Assembly (NCBI RefSeq): GCF_019880305.1
Contig: NZ_CP082301.1
Location: forward strand, 7,564,001-7,628,000
DNA from: Streptomyces decoyicus
Lineage (GTDB): Bacteria > Actinomycetota > Actinomycetes > Streptomycetales > Streptomycetaceae
DNA: 64,000 nt
Direction: 5' to 3'
The notes beneath the pieces are model-generated. The model saw only the letters and a program-made list of their open reading frames with translations. It searched no databases and was not told the DNA's origin. The position numbers and the translations under genes are program-made. Each line of letters begins with the position of its first letter. Within the stretch, counting starts at the first letter, position 1. Positions 16,708-25,350 of this stretch are shown here, piece by piece.

Positions 16708-19647
16708 ATGGAACAGAGGAGAGTTGAGCAACCCGTGACGTTCGGACATTCCCGTGATGCATGCGGTGACGACTGGCCGTTGGTGGGGCGCGAACGCGAG
16801 CTCGCTGCCCTCGATGCCGTGGCCGCCGACGTCCTGTCCGGCCGCTCGCGCGTCGTACAGCTCGAAGGGCCGGCCGGGATCGGCAAGTCCGTCCTGCTGA
16901 GCACCTGGTGGGAACGTAACGAGCAGTTCCGGGTGCTGCGGGCCCGCTGCCATCCCCTGGAGCGCGAATTCGCCTTCGGTGCGGTGCGACAGCTGTTCAA
17001 GCCGTTGCTGGCGGCGGTCTCCGAAACCGAGCGCGCACGTCTCCTGGAAGGCTCCGCGGCCGCCACGCTGCGGGCGCTGGACGACGCCGCCGCCACGGAC
17101 CCCGTACCGGAGGCGGCCGATGTGACGGCATCGACGCTACGGGAACTCGACGCGCTCGTCTCCCAACTCTCCCGCCGGCAGCCCCTCCTCCTGGCGGTCG
17201 ACGCCCTCCAGTGGATCGACCAGCCGTCCCTGCGATGGCTCGTCCATTTCGTCGGGCGGGCCGACAGCCACCCGGTGCTGATCGCCGTGACCACCCGCAG
17301 CGGCGAGGTCAAAAGGCTCGATCCGCTGTTCGCCGAACTCGTCCGTCCCGCGAACTGCCACACCCTCGTCCTGGAGCCGCTCGACGTGGCCGGCGTGCGG
17401 CAGCTGGTGCGGACGCTGTGGGATGCGGAGGCGCCCGACGCGGGCTTCTGCGCGGCCTGTCACGCCGCCACGGGCGGGCATCCGCTGTTCGTGCGCGCCC
17501 TGCTCCACCAGGCACAGCGCAACGGGGTACAGCCGACGGCGGAATTCCGGGACCGGATCCCCACGGTCCTGCTGTCGACGCTCGGCGGGGAGATCTCGCA
17601 CCGGCTCTGCCAGGCGTCCGACGAGGTCGTGGCGCTGGCACGGGCGCTGGCCTTCCTGGGCGACCGCAAACCACCCGAGCTGCTCGCCGCGTACTGCGGG
17701 ACCGGACGGGCCGTGGTGCTCTCCGCGGCCGAGGACCTGCGGTCGCTGGGCCTGCTGCGGGCGGACGGCGACCTCCGCCTCACCCACCCGGTCGTCCGTG
17801 ACACGGTGCTGGGAACGCTGTCGCCCGAAGAACTCGGCGTCGGCCATGCGCGGGCGGCCCAGGTGTCCTGCCTCAGCGGGCGTCCCGACGAGGAAGTCGC
17901 GGCCCATCTGCTGGCGGCCGGCCCCGTACACGGCTCCTGGGTCCTGCCGGCCCTGCGCAGAGCGGCCACCCAGGCCTTACGCCGTGGCGCACCGGAGACC
18001 GCCGTGACCTATCTGCACGCCGCGTTGAACCAGCCGCTGGACGCGCCCGAACGCGCCCGCGTACTCCTCGAACTGGGCACGGCGGCCAGCCATTACGACG
18101 CGGCGCTGGCGATCTCCTGTGTCACCGGCGCGCTCGAAGAACTGACCGACGAAACGGCCCGCAGTGACGCCCTGGGGGTGCTGGCCTACTCACTGCTGCT
18201 CTCCCGCGGCTCCCGGACGGACCTGTCCAGCGTGGACCGGAAGATCGCGGCACTGAGCGACCGGCGCACCGCGGGCTCCGGGGCGGCCGACCGGGAGCTG
18301 GCGCTGCGGATGACGGCGCTGCGCTCGTGGATGGAGTTCGAGCGGCCGTCCGTCGGCCCGGCCCCGGTGCCGTCCCCCGGCACGGACGACGACCTGGCCG
18401 ACCGCACCGCGGGGGAACGGCAGCTGCTCGCGATCCGTGCCTTCCGTGCCCTGCGCGCGGCCCTGCCCGCCCCGTACATCGCCGGTCTCATCGAGCGCGC
18501 GTCCGTCAATCTGCCGGCGTTCTCCCATGACCTCTTCCCGCTGCACTACTTCGTCGCCCAGACGCTGCTGTACCTCGACGAGCTCGATACGGCCGACCGG
18601 CTCAACCGCCATCTGAAACGGGAGATCTCGGGCAAGGGCATGGAACTGCTCGCCTCCTCCCTGCTGCTGTACCAAGCAGGGCTGGCGCTGCGCCGCGGGA
18701 ACATCACCGAAGCCCTCGACACGGCTCAGGCCGCGGCGGACCAGGCTTCCCCCGTCGGCCGGCCCCCGTACGCGCTGACCTTGGACACGATCAGGATCGA
18801 CGCCCTTCTCGCGCAGGGCCACATCGAGGCGGCCGAGAGGGTCGCGGTCCCCCATGCCGTGGCGGGGCAGGCCGAAGTGGCGTGGGAGCGGCCCCGGTTC
18901 CTGATGAGCCTGGCGGCGCTGCGGATCGCTCAGGGCGATCTGCGCACGGGGCTCTCGCTGCTCCGTGAGTGCGGCCACCACTGCGACGCCGCCGGGACGG
19001 TCAGCCCTGCGATGTCTCCGTGGCGCTCCCGTGCCGCGGCCGCCCATCTCGCGCTGGGGGACGTGAAGTCGGCCCATGAGCTGGCCGAGCAGGAACTCGA
19101 TCTCGCCCGCCGCTGCCGGGTCCCCCGCGCCCTCGGGGTGGCGCTACGGGTGGCGGGAACGGTGACGCCCGGCCGCCGGGGGCCGGACCTGCTGGCCGAA
19201 GCCGTGAGCGTACTCGGCCCCACCCCCGCACGCCTCGAACTCGCCCGTGCCCTGCACGACTTCGGTGTCGCACTGCTGCGCCAGGACGACAGACGCGGCG
19301 CCCGCGGTGCACTGCGCGAGGGTCTGGATCTTGCCGTCGGCTGTGGTGCCACGGCGCTCGCCAGGCGGCTGGGGGAGCGGCTGCACCTCGCCGGCGGCCG
19401 GGTCAGCAGATCAGGTGGGCAGGGAATCCGGGCGCTGACCGCAGGGGAAGAACGCGTCAGCACACTGGCGGCTCAGGGATACAGCAACAAGCAGATCGCC
19501 GAACTGCTCGTCGTCACGCTGCGGACCGTGGAAACCCACCTCACCGGCGCCTACCGCAAGCTCGGGATCACCGGGCGCCCGCACCTGGCGGCCGCGATGG
19601 CCGAGGCGGCCAGGTTCCGCAGGGGGAGTGACCCGGCAGACTCCTGA
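16708..19647 (+). CDS. LAL-type LuxR-family transcriptional regulator
   Basis: A 979-residue regulator of the large ATP-binding LuxR (LAL/MalT-like) class. Walker A is GPAGIGKS at residues 54-61; the Walker B region is LLAVDALQWID at 161-171, with Ala where the second Asp usually stands. A long TPR-like helical middle follows. The C-terminal LuxR helix-turn-helix lies at about 910-965 (GYSNKQIAELLVVTLRTVET). Codon 424 is TTA (17977-17979), so translation should depend on the bldA tRNA. ATG 16708 has only a weak ribosome site; GTG 16735 is an alternative. It ends at a strong terminator just before the secreted-protein cluster, which it might control. Confidence 0.92.
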   Translation: MEQRRVEQPVTFGHSRDACGDDWPLVGRERELAALDAVAADVLSGRSRVVQLEGPAGIGKSVLLSTWWERNEQFRVLRARCHPLEREFAFGAVRQLFKPLLAAVSETERARLLEGSAAATLRALDDAAATDPVPEAADVTASTLRELDALVSQLSRRQPLLLAVDALQWIDQPSLRWLVHFVGRADSHPVLIAVTTRSGEVKRLDPLFAELVRPANCHTLVLEPLDVAGVRQLVRTLWDAEAPDAGFCAACHAATGGHPLFVRALLHQAQRNGVQPTAEFRDRIPTVLLSTLGGEISHRLCQASDEVVALARALAFLGDRKPPELLAAYCGTGRAVVLSAAEDLRSLGLLRADGDLRLTHPVVRDTVLGTLSPEELGVGHARAAQVSCLSGRPDEEVAAHLLAAGPVHGSWVLPALRRAATQALRRGAPETAVTYLHAALNQPLDAPERARVLLELGTAASHYDAALAISCVTGALEELTDETARSDALGVLAYSLLLSRGSRTDLSSVDRKIAALSDRRTAGSGAADRELALRMTALRSWMEFERPSVGPAPVPSPGTDDDLADRTAGERQLLAIRAFRALRAALPAPYIAGLIERASVNLPAFSHDLFPLHYFVAQTLLYLDELDTADRLNRHLKREISGKGMELLASSLLLYQAGLALRRGNITEALDTAQAAADQASPVGRPPYALTLDTIRIDALLAQGHIEAAERVAVPHAVAGQAEVAWERPRFLMSLAALRIAQGDLRTGLSLLRECGHHCDAAGTVSPAMSPWRSRAAAAHLALGDVKSAHELAEQELDLARRCRVPRALGVALRVAGTVTPGRRGPDLLAEAVSVLGPTPARLELARALHDFGVALLRQDDRRGARGALREGLDLAVGCGATALARRLGERLHLAGGRVSRSGGQGIRALTAGEERVSTLAAQGYSNKQIAELLVVTLRTVETHLTGAYRKLGITGRPHLAAAMAEAARFRRGSDPADS

Positions 19648-19676
19648 TCACGGTTCCACGGGCTCTGCGACCGACC

Positions 19677-19712
19677 CCGAAAGCCCCTCATCGGAAGGTG
19701 AGGGGCTTTCGG
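19677..19712 (+). terminator. Terminator of the LAL regulator gene
   Basis: A perfect 14-bp stem (19677-19690 with 19699-19712) and an 8-base loop, 30 bp after the stop codon. It separates the regulator gene from the secreted-protein cluster. Confidence 0.88.
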
Positions 19713-19965
19713 TATGTCCGGCGGCAATCACCGATGCCGTGGTCCGCAGGGACGAAGTCCTGTGGTCCTCGTGGTTCTCGTGGTCCAAAGCCGTGGTTCC
19801 GGATTTCTTCCGGCATTCCTCGTGGTTGTCCCGGGAGGGGAGGTCTCCGGGTACCGAAGTCTTAGCCGCAATCAATTGATTCGGCGGCCTTGGCATGACT
19901 TACTCACCTCTCACGGCGTCACATTCTTTCGACGTCACCAGCCAGCGCAAGAGGGAGTAGCAACC
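19713..19965 (+). promoter_or_regulatory. Leader region of the secreted-protein cluster
   Basis: No gene is seen here. The stretch is less GC-rich than its surroundings, holds several CGTGGT repeats, and contains a perfect 12-bp palindrome AATCAATTGATT (19870-19881), unusual in this genome and a candidate operator about 85 bp before the first gene. GAGGGAG lies just upstream of GTG 19966. A -35/-10 pair cannot be fixed by eye. Confidence 0.4.
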
Positions 19966-20346
19966 GTGAAGATCAGCCATCGGGCCGTATTCGGTCTTCT
20001 TTCGGTGGGTGCCGCGTGCTTCTCAACCGTACTCTCCGCTCCCGCCGCTTACGCGGGATCCGACAACTACATCCAGATCACCAACCACGGCGGCGTCCTC
20101 GCCAACACCTGCTACAAGTGGCGTGGCGCCGAGGACAAGAACTACTGCCACAACGTCAAGCCGGTGGGCCAGACCTGGAAGGCGTATTTCCCCGCGGAAT
20201 CGACCGGCGCGATGGTCGATCTCAGCATCAGCGTGGTGGACTACGCCACGGTGGACTCCGCAGCGGTGATCGATACCAACAAGAACCACTGCTTCGAGAT
20301 AACCGGCCTCGCCGACCGGCCGAAGCTCCAGGAAACGGGCTGCTGA
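19966..20346 (+). CDS. Secreted Cys-rich protein, paralogue 1 of 3
   Basis: A 126-residue protein with a signal peptide ending SAPAAYA, so the mature chain begins about residue 31 (GSDNYIQITNHGGV). Four Cys remain in the mature part (49, 61, 109, 126) and can form two disulfides; the last is the C-terminal residue. The core pattern is NTCYKW - NYCHNVKPVGQTWKAYFPAE - NKNHCFEITGL - C. The same pattern recurs in the proteins at 21173 and 21599, so these are tandem paralogues. The predicted fold is all-beta. I do not recognise a named family; a distant likeness to the C-terminal beta-sandwich of thiol-activated cytolysins is possible but unproven. Confidence 0.85.
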   Translation: MKISHRAVFGLLSVGAACFSTVLSAPAAYAGSDNYIQITNHGGVLANTCYKWRGAEDKNYCHNVKPVGQTWKAYFPAESTGAMVDLSISVVDYATVDSAAVIDTNKNHCFEITGLADRPKLQETGC

Positions 20347-20423
20347 AGGCAGGTATCACGGAGAGCGCCGGTGCGGCGCTCTCCGCCGGACAAGTTTCCG
20401 TCAGCAACAGAGTGAGGAAAACG

Positions 20424-21131
20424 TTGATCTCCACATCCGCATCCCGAATAGGTGTCACCCTCGGTGCCGTCACCACCGCGCTGTTCCTGGTGGCGCCCAC
20501 GGCATCGGCGGCCGCGCAAGGCGCCGGCCTCACCCAGGTGAACGGCCACACCGACAAGTGGATGGCGCAGGCGACTCCCTCCGTCACCTACGACAACGGT
20601 TACAAGGTGGACTCCGCGGAAGAAGTCAAGAGCGCACTGGAACAGTGCAAGGACAGCAGTGTTTCGTGTGCCGAGAAGCCCGTGGAAAGCAATCAGGTGA
20701 CGAAGTGGTTCGACGTGGGCAATGACGCCATGGGTGTCGGCCCCATCGAGAACTGCGGCACAGGGCAGGGGGAGATAAACCAGACGCTCAGCGGAAGCAA
20801 AACCTTCACCTGGGGCTGGAACGTCGGCGGAAACGTCGATCTCACCCTGGTCAAGGATGTGCTGAAGATCGGCGCCTCCGCGCAGTACAGCGAGACCAAT
20901 GCCGAGACGAAGGCCGGCGACATCCGGATCACCGTGAAGCCGGGCGAGCGGGGGATGCTGATGATGGGCAAGGACACCGAACAGCGAATCTCCGATGTGA
21001 CGATCCAGGGCGGCAAGTTCGGCGGCGCGAAGATCTCGGGACTGCGCACCGAAATCCTCCTCGCCGAGGCGGCGCGGGTGAGCACCGACGTCGTCAAGTG
21101 CGGTGAACTGCTGAAGAAGGAGCAGAGTTGA
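20424..21131 (+). CDS. Secreted aerolysin/ETX-MTX2-like candidate pore-forming protein
   Basis: A 235-residue secreted protein, signal peptide ending PTASA near residue 29. Cys75, 82, 111 and 226 are in the mature chain. Residues 112-185 are a Ser/Thr-rich alternating beta stretch: NQTLSGSKTFTWGWNVGG, then LKIGASAQYSETNAETKAGD and VKPGERGMLMMG. This is the style of the insertion-loop region and following strand of aerolysin/epsilon-toxin-type beta-pore proteins. The assignment rests on that texture, not a clear motif. Start TTG 20424 has GAGGAAA upstream; GTG 20412 would add four residues. It is sandwiched between Cys-rich paralogues 1 and 2, probably in the same transcript. Confidence 0.6.
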   Translation: MISTSASRIGVTLGAVTTALFLVAPTASAAAQGAGLTQVNGHTDKWMAQATPSVTYDNGYKVDSAEEVKSALEQCKDSSVSCAEKPVESNQVTKWFDVGNDAMGVGPIENCGTGQGEINQTLSGSKTFTWGWNVGGNVDLTLVKDVLKIGASAQYSETNAETKAGDIRITVKPGERGMLMMGKDTEQRISDVTIQGGKFGGAKISGLRTEILLAEAARVSTDVVKCGELLKKEQS

Positions 21132-21172
21132 GCGCCGGTTCCGCTCACCAAAAACTCATGAAGGGGCATCCT

Positions 21173-21559
21173 GTGCGGAATTACAAGAAGTCGGTGGCCT
21201 ACGGCGTTGCTGCCCTGGGCCTCGCGCTGGCCGGCGGAGCAATGACCGCACCGTCCGCCGCGGCGGCGGGCTCGGGCAAGTACATCGGTTTCACCAACAA
21301 CGGCTGGTATCTCGTCGACACCTGCTTCCACTGGCAGTCCTCGGCGACCCCGGACTCCTGCGACAGAGGAAAGCCCAAGGGCACGGACTGGCGGGTGGAA
21401 ATCCCTGACGACGCCCAGGGCGTCAGGGTCGAGGTGACGGTGCTTGCGCAGGTCGGGGGCGGCAATGTGTCCCCCCAAATCACGGACTTGAGCCGCGATC
21501 ATTGCTACGTGCTGAGCGGTCTCACGGGTAGCCCGGCGATCACCGACAAGGAGTGCTAG
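21173..21559 (+). CDS. Secreted Cys-rich protein, paralogue 2 of 3
   Basis: A 128-residue protein, signal peptide ending PSAAAA, mature from about GSGKYIGFTNNGWY. Mature Cys at 51, 63, 111 and 128 align with paralogues 1 and 3. The core pattern is VDTCFHWQ - DSCDRGKPKGTDWRVEIP - RDHCYVLSGL - C. GTG 21173 is preceded by AAGGGG six bases upstream; ATG 21158 is a possible longer start. It is the most diverged of the three, lacking the NYCHN block. It follows the pore-like gene by 41 bp. Confidence 0.83.
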   Translation: MRNYKKSVAYGVAALGLALAGGAMTAPSAAAAGSGKYIGFTNNGWYLVDTCFHWQSSATPDSCDRGKPKGTDWRVEIPDDAQGVRVEVTVLAQVGGGNVSPQITDLSRDHCYVLSGLTGSPAITDKEC

Positions 21560-21598
21560 GGCATGCCCGGACCATCGAAGCGAGAGGCGAACTCCAGC

Positions 21599-21979
21599 AT
21601 GCGAAGCAAGAAGCGTTCCCTGGCATACGGCGCCGCCGCCCTGGGCCTGGCGCTGGCCGGCGCGGTATTGACGGCCCCCTCCGCCACTGCCGCCTCGGAC
21701 AACTACCTCCAGTTCGACCACCAGGCGGCGTCTCTCATCGACACCTGCTATGAGTGGAAGGGCCCGGAGGGCATAGAGAAGAAGAACTACTGCCACAATT
21801 ACCGGCCGGTCGGGGATTCCTGGAAGGCTCATTTCCCCGCTGAGGCAACCGGGGTCACGGTCACCGTGCACTGGTCGGGAGGATCGCAGCCGCTGTACAT
21901 CAACGAGGCCGACAAGAACCACTGTTACCGGATCGAAGGCATACTGCCCGGAATCCACGTCCTCGATACGAAGTGCTGA
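21599..21979 (+). CDS. Secreted Cys-rich protein, paralogue 3 of 3
   Basis: A 126-residue protein with signal peptide MRSKKRSLAYGAAALGLALA..., cleaved near ATA-ASDNYLQF. Mature Cys at 50, 65, 109 and 126. The core IDTCYEWKG - KKNYCHNYRPVGDSWKAHFP - ADKNHCYRIEG - C is very close to paralogue 1. Its signal peptide is nearly identical to that of paralogue 2 (AYGxAALGLALAGxxxTAPSA), showing recent duplication or domain exchange. Last gene of the cluster, ending at the terminator at 21992-22024. Confidence 0.85.
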   Translation: MRSKKRSLAYGAAALGLALAGAVLTAPSATAASDNYLQFDHQAASLIDTCYEWKGPEGIEKKNYCHNYRPVGDSWKAHFPAEATGVTVTVHWSGGSQPLYINEADKNHCYRIEGILPGIHVLDTKC

Positions 21980-21991
21980 GCGACTGACTCC

Positions 21992-22024
21992 GGGGCCCGT
22001 CGGTGCATTCTGCCGACGGGCCCC
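21992..22024 (+). terminator. Terminator of the secreted-protein cluster
   Basis: A perfect 12-bp stem GGGGCCCGTCGG (21992-22003) with its complement (22013-22024) and a 9-base loop, 13 bp after the last stop codon. Confidence 0.85.
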
Positions 22025-22132
22025 GCGGTATGTCGCCGGACCGCATGCGGCCTTTCGGGGGGCTCCCAGGGACCGGCACTGCACGGAACGCATCACTGGA
22101 CAGGTCACTTCCCCCTCCTTAAGGTCCTCATC

Positions 22133-22663
22133 ATGGTTCATAAGATCGAGCCCGCCGTAGAGCCTCCGGTCACTCTCACCAGCCCCTCAGACCTTCTGAC
22201 CGGCTACCTCGACTTCTACCGGGAAGCCGTGCTGCGCAAGGTGGAGGGAATGTCCGACGCGGAGCTGAGGAACAGCCGGCTGCCCACCGGGTGGTCGCCA
22301 CTGGGCTTGTTCAAGCACCTGGCCTGCGTGGAATTGCGCTGGCTGCAATGGGGGTTCAACGGAGAACACATCGAAGAGCCATGGGCCGACTTCAAGAAAC
22401 GCCCCGGGCCGTGGCACGTCGACTCCGGCGAAACATTCGAGGACGTCAAGAAGTTCTTCCAGGAGACCTGCGCACGATCCCGCGCCATCGTCGCCGCGGC
22501 ACGGCTGGAGGACCGGGCCGCCACCCTCGGCGGAAAGGTGCCGGCCGACGAGGACCGGCCCACCCTGATCTGGATCCTCTTCCACCTGCTCCAGGAGTAC
22601 GCCCGGCACGTAGGGCACCTCGACATCGCACGCGAGCTGGCCGATGGAGCCGTCGGGGAGTAA
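22133..22663 (+). CDS. DinB/DUF664 family protein
   Basis: A 176-residue four-helix-bundle protein of the DinB-like superfamily (DUF664 group). It has SDLLTGYLDFYREAVLRKVE at the N-terminus and GWSPLGLFKHLACVELRWL with His62. A late ARHVGHLDIARE supplies His159 and His162; these His residues are the usual divalent-metal ligands. Many actinobacterial members are mycothiol-dependent transferases, but the substrate is unknown. It is probably monocistronic. Confidence 0.88.
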   Translation: MVHKIEPAVEPPVTLTSPSDLLTGYLDFYREAVLRKVEGMSDAELRNSRLPTGWSPLGLFKHLACVELRWLQWGFNGEHIEEPWADFKKRPGPWHVDSGETFEDVKKFFQETCARSRAIVAAARLEDRAATLGGKVPADEDRPTLIWILFHLLQEYARHVGHLDIARELADGAVGE

Positions 22664-22809
22664 CCGACGCCACCGCCCGCCCGTCATGGGCCGGCACCAA
22701 CGGGGCAGGACCGGCACCAACAGCGGCCAAGGACAGCGCCCACGGGGCAAGGCCGAGGAGCTCCGCCCCGCCCGGGTGAGCCGTGTCTCACCCCGGCGGT
22801 GCCCCTTGT

Positions 22810-22829
22810 CTATGCAACTCGTTGCATAG
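22810..22829. promoter_or_regulatory. Perfect PadR-type operator
   Basis: CTATGCAAC-TC-GTTGCATAG: 9-bp perfect arms with a 2-base centre, 12 bp before the start codon of the PadR gene. The ATGCAAC/GTTGCAT form is typical of PadR-family sites and the position indicates autoregulation. Confidence 0.85.
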
Positions 22830-22841
22830 AAGGATCGGGGT

Positions 22842-23399
22842 ATGGCGCTCGAACACGCGATCCTCGTCTCTCTGCTGGAGAAGCCGGGCTCCGGCTATGA
22901 GCTGGCCCGGCGGTTCGAGCGGTCCATCGGATACTTCTGGACCGCCACCCATCAGCAGATCTACCGCGTCCTCAAGCGCATGGAGAGCGACGGGTGGCTC
23001 GATGTGCGCGAGGTGCCGCAGCAGGCCCGGCCGGACAAGAAGGAGTACTCCGTCGCCGCCCCCGGCAGGGTCGCGCTCTCCCAGTGGCTGCACGAACCGA
23101 TCGAACCCGAGAGCGTCCGGCACGAGCTCGCCGTGAAGATCCGCGGCGCGGCCTTCGACGACCCGGCCGCGCTGATCCGCGAGGTCGAGCGGCACCGCCA
23201 GGCGCACACCGACCGGCTCGCGCACTATCTCGCGGGGGAGCGGCGGGACTTCACCGGACCCGACGCCCCCGCCAGGCCCGATGCCGGGCAAGAGCTCCAG
23301 CACGTCGTGCTGCGCGGCGGCATCGCGTACGAGCGCATGACCCTCGACTGGCTCGACGACGTACTCGCCACCCTTCACCGACTCGGCCCCACGCGCTGA
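22842..23399 (+). CDS. PadR-family transcriptional regulator
   Basis: A 185-residue regulator. The winged helix lies at residues 1-80 (LVSLLEKPGSGYELARRFER, then THQQIYRVLKRMESDGWLDV), and a C-terminal helical dimerisation region covers the rest, with YSVAAPGRVALSQWL at the junction as in VirR-type PadR proteins. A perfect inverted repeat lies just upstream. The acyl-CoA dehydrogenase-like gene follows 107 bp downstream on the same strand and is the likely target. Confidence 0.93.
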   Translation: MALEHAILVSLLEKPGSGYELARRFERSIGYFWTATHQQIYRVLKRMESDGWLDVREVPQQARPDKKEYSVAAPGRVALSQWLHEPIEPESVRHELAVKIRGAAFDDPAALIREVERHRQAHTDRLAHYLAGERRDFTGPDAPARPDAGQELQHVVLRGGIAYERMTLDWLDDVLATLHRLGPTR

Positions 23400-23506
23400 A
23401 CCGGCGCAGACGAGCCGCCTGCCCGCCCCACCCCGCCGTCCACCGTCACGGCCCCGAAGCTTCCCCCCCACGTCCCTCAACCCCCGAGCCGGAAAGGCGA
23501 ACATCC

Positions 23507-25228
23507 ATGGCCGACCAGCTGCTGTTCAACCCGCGCACCTACGACCCGGCGCACTTCGACCCCGAGACCCGCAGGCTGCTGCGTGCCACCGTCGACTGGT
23601 TCGAGGAGCGCGGCAAGCGCCGGCTGATCGAGGACTACCGCTCCCGTGCCTGGCTGGCGGACTTCCTCGCGTTCTCCGCCAAGGAAGGGCTGTTCGCGAC
23701 CTTCCTCACCCCGGCCTCCGCCGCCGACGGGCAGCAGGACAAGCGCTGGGACACCGCCCGGATCGCCGCCCTCAACGAGATATTCGGCTTCTACGGGCTC
23801 GACTACTGGTACGCCTGGCAGGTCACCATCCTCGGTCTCGGCCCGGTCTGGCAGAGCGACAACGCCGCCGCCCGCAGCCGCGCCGCCGAGCTCCTCACCC
23901 AGGGCGAGGTGTTCGCCTTCGGCCTGTCCGAGAAGTCCCACGGCGCCGACATCTACTCGACCGACATGCTGCTGGAGCCCGACGGCGATGGCGGCTTCCG
24001 CGCCAGCGGCTCCAAGTACTACATCGGCAACGGCAACGCCGCCGGGCTCGTCTCCGTCTTCGGCCGCCGGACCGACATCGAGGGCCCGGACGGCTATGTC
24101 TTCTTCGCCGCCGACAGCCGCCACCCCGCGTACCACCTCGTGAAGAACGTCGTGGACTCCTCGAAGTACGTCAGTGAGTTCCGCCTCGACGACTACCCCG
24201 TCGGCCCGGACGATGTGCTGCACACCGGCCGCGCCGCCTTCGACGCCGCCCTCAACACCGTCAACGTCGGCAAGTTCAACCTCTGCACCGCCTCGATCGG
24301 CATCTGCGAGCACGCGATGTACGAGGCCGTCACGCACGCGCAGAACCGCATCCTCTACGGCCGCCCCGTCACCGCCTTCCCGCATGTGCGCCGCGAGCTG
24401 ACCGACGCGTATGTCCGGCTCGTCGGGATGAAGCTGTTCAGCGACCGCGCCGTCGACTACTTCCGCTCCGCCGGCCCCGACGACCGCCGCTACCTGCTCT
24501 TCAACCCGATGACGAAGATGAAGGTGACCACCGAGGGCGAGAAGGTCATCGACCTGATGTGGGACGTCATCGCGGCCAAGGGCTTCGAGAAGGACACCTA
24601 CTTCGCCCAGGCCGCCACCGAGATCCGCGGCCTGCCGAAGCTGGAGGGCACGGTCCACGTCAACCTCGCGCTGATCCTCAAGTTCATGGGCAACCATCTG
24701 CTGAACCCGGCCGGGTACGAGGAGGTCCCGACCCGTCTCGACGCGGCCGACGACGCGTTCCTCTTCCGGCAGGGACCGGCCCGCGGCCTGGGCGCCATCC
24801 GCTTCCACGACTGGCGCGCCGCCTACGACGCCTACGCCGAGGTGCCCAACGTCGCCCGCTTCCGGGAGCAGGCGGACGCCCTCTGCGAGTTCGTCACCAC
24901 CGCCGCCCCCGACGAGGAGCAGAGCCGTGACCTCGACCTGCTGCTCGCCGTCGGCCAGCTGTTCGCGCTGGTCGTGCACGGCCAGCTGATCCTGGAGCAG
25001 GCGCGCCTGACCGGTCTCGACGCCGACGTGCTCGACGAGCTGTTCGCCGTCCTGGTACGCGACTTCTCCGCGCACGCCGTCGAGCTGCACGGAAAGGATT
25101 CCGCCACCGAGGCACAGCAGCGCTGGGCACTGGACGCGGTCCGGCGTCCGGTCGTCGACGACGCCCGCTCGACGCGCGTCTGGGAGCGTGTGGAGGCCCT
25201 GGCCGGGGCGTACGAGATGGCGCCGTAG
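23507..25228 (+). CDS. Acyl-CoA dehydrogenase family flavoprotein
   Basis: A 573-residue enzyme, longer than a classic 380-residue acyl-CoA dehydrogenase. FAFGLSEKSHGADIYSTDM and the SKYYIGNGNAAGLVSVFGR region are the middle beta-domain that holds FAD. FNLCTASIGICEHAMYEAVT starts the C-terminal helical domain, which is extended at its end. Such long forms occur in actinobacterial fatty acid or secondary metabolism. FAD-dependent alpha,beta-oxidation of an acyl thioester is the expected chemistry; the substrate is unknown. GGAAAGG precedes ATG 23507. Probably regulated by the adjacent PadR protein. Confidence 0.87.
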   Translation: MADQLLFNPRTYDPAHFDPETRRLLRATVDWFEERGKRRLIEDYRSRAWLADFLAFSAKEGLFATFLTPASAADGQQDKRWDTARIAALNEIFGFYGLDYWYAWQVTILGLGPVWQSDNAAARSRAAELLTQGEVFAFGLSEKSHGADIYSTDMLLEPDGDGGFRASGSKYYIGNGNAAGLVSVFGRRTDIEGPDGYVFFAADSRHPAYHLVKNVVDSSKYVSEFRLDDYPVGPDDVLHTGRAAFDAALNTVNVGKFNLCTASIGICEHAMYEAVTHAQNRILYGRPVTAFPHVRRELTDAYVRLVGMKLFSDRAVDYFRSAGPDDRRYLLFNPMTKMKVTTEGEKVIDLMWDVIAAKGFEKDTYFAQAATEIRGLPKLEGTVHVNLALILKFMGNHLLNPAGYEEVPTRLDAADDAFLFRQGPARGLGAIRFHDWRAAYDAYAEVPNVARFREQADALCEFVTTAAPDEEQSRDLDLLLAVGQLFALVVHGQLILEQARLTGLDADVLDELFAVLVRDFSAHAVELHGKDSATEAQQRWALDAVRRPVVDDARSTRVWERVEALAGAYEMAP

Positions 25229-25266
25229 CAGCGGAGCCCCCGGGCCGCCCGCATCGCGGACCGGCA

Positions 25267-25298
25267 GGCCGGCCGACGCCCCCAGGTGTCGGCCGGCC
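25267..25298. terminator. Terminator after acyl-CoA dehydrogenase gene
   Basis: An 11-bp stem GGCCGGCCGAC (25267-25277) with its complement (25288-25298), 10-base loop, 39 bp after the stop. Confidence 0.75.
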
Positions 25299-25350
25299 CC
25301 GCCGGACCTGCGACGTGGGCGGGAGTGGCCGGATCACGTAGGCTCGGCGG

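Noticed and set aside
22664..22809. Direct repeats of CCGGCACCAAC between the DinB-like and PadR genes
   Set aside because: Only two short copies lie in GC-rich sequence; not enough to call a repeat element or operator.
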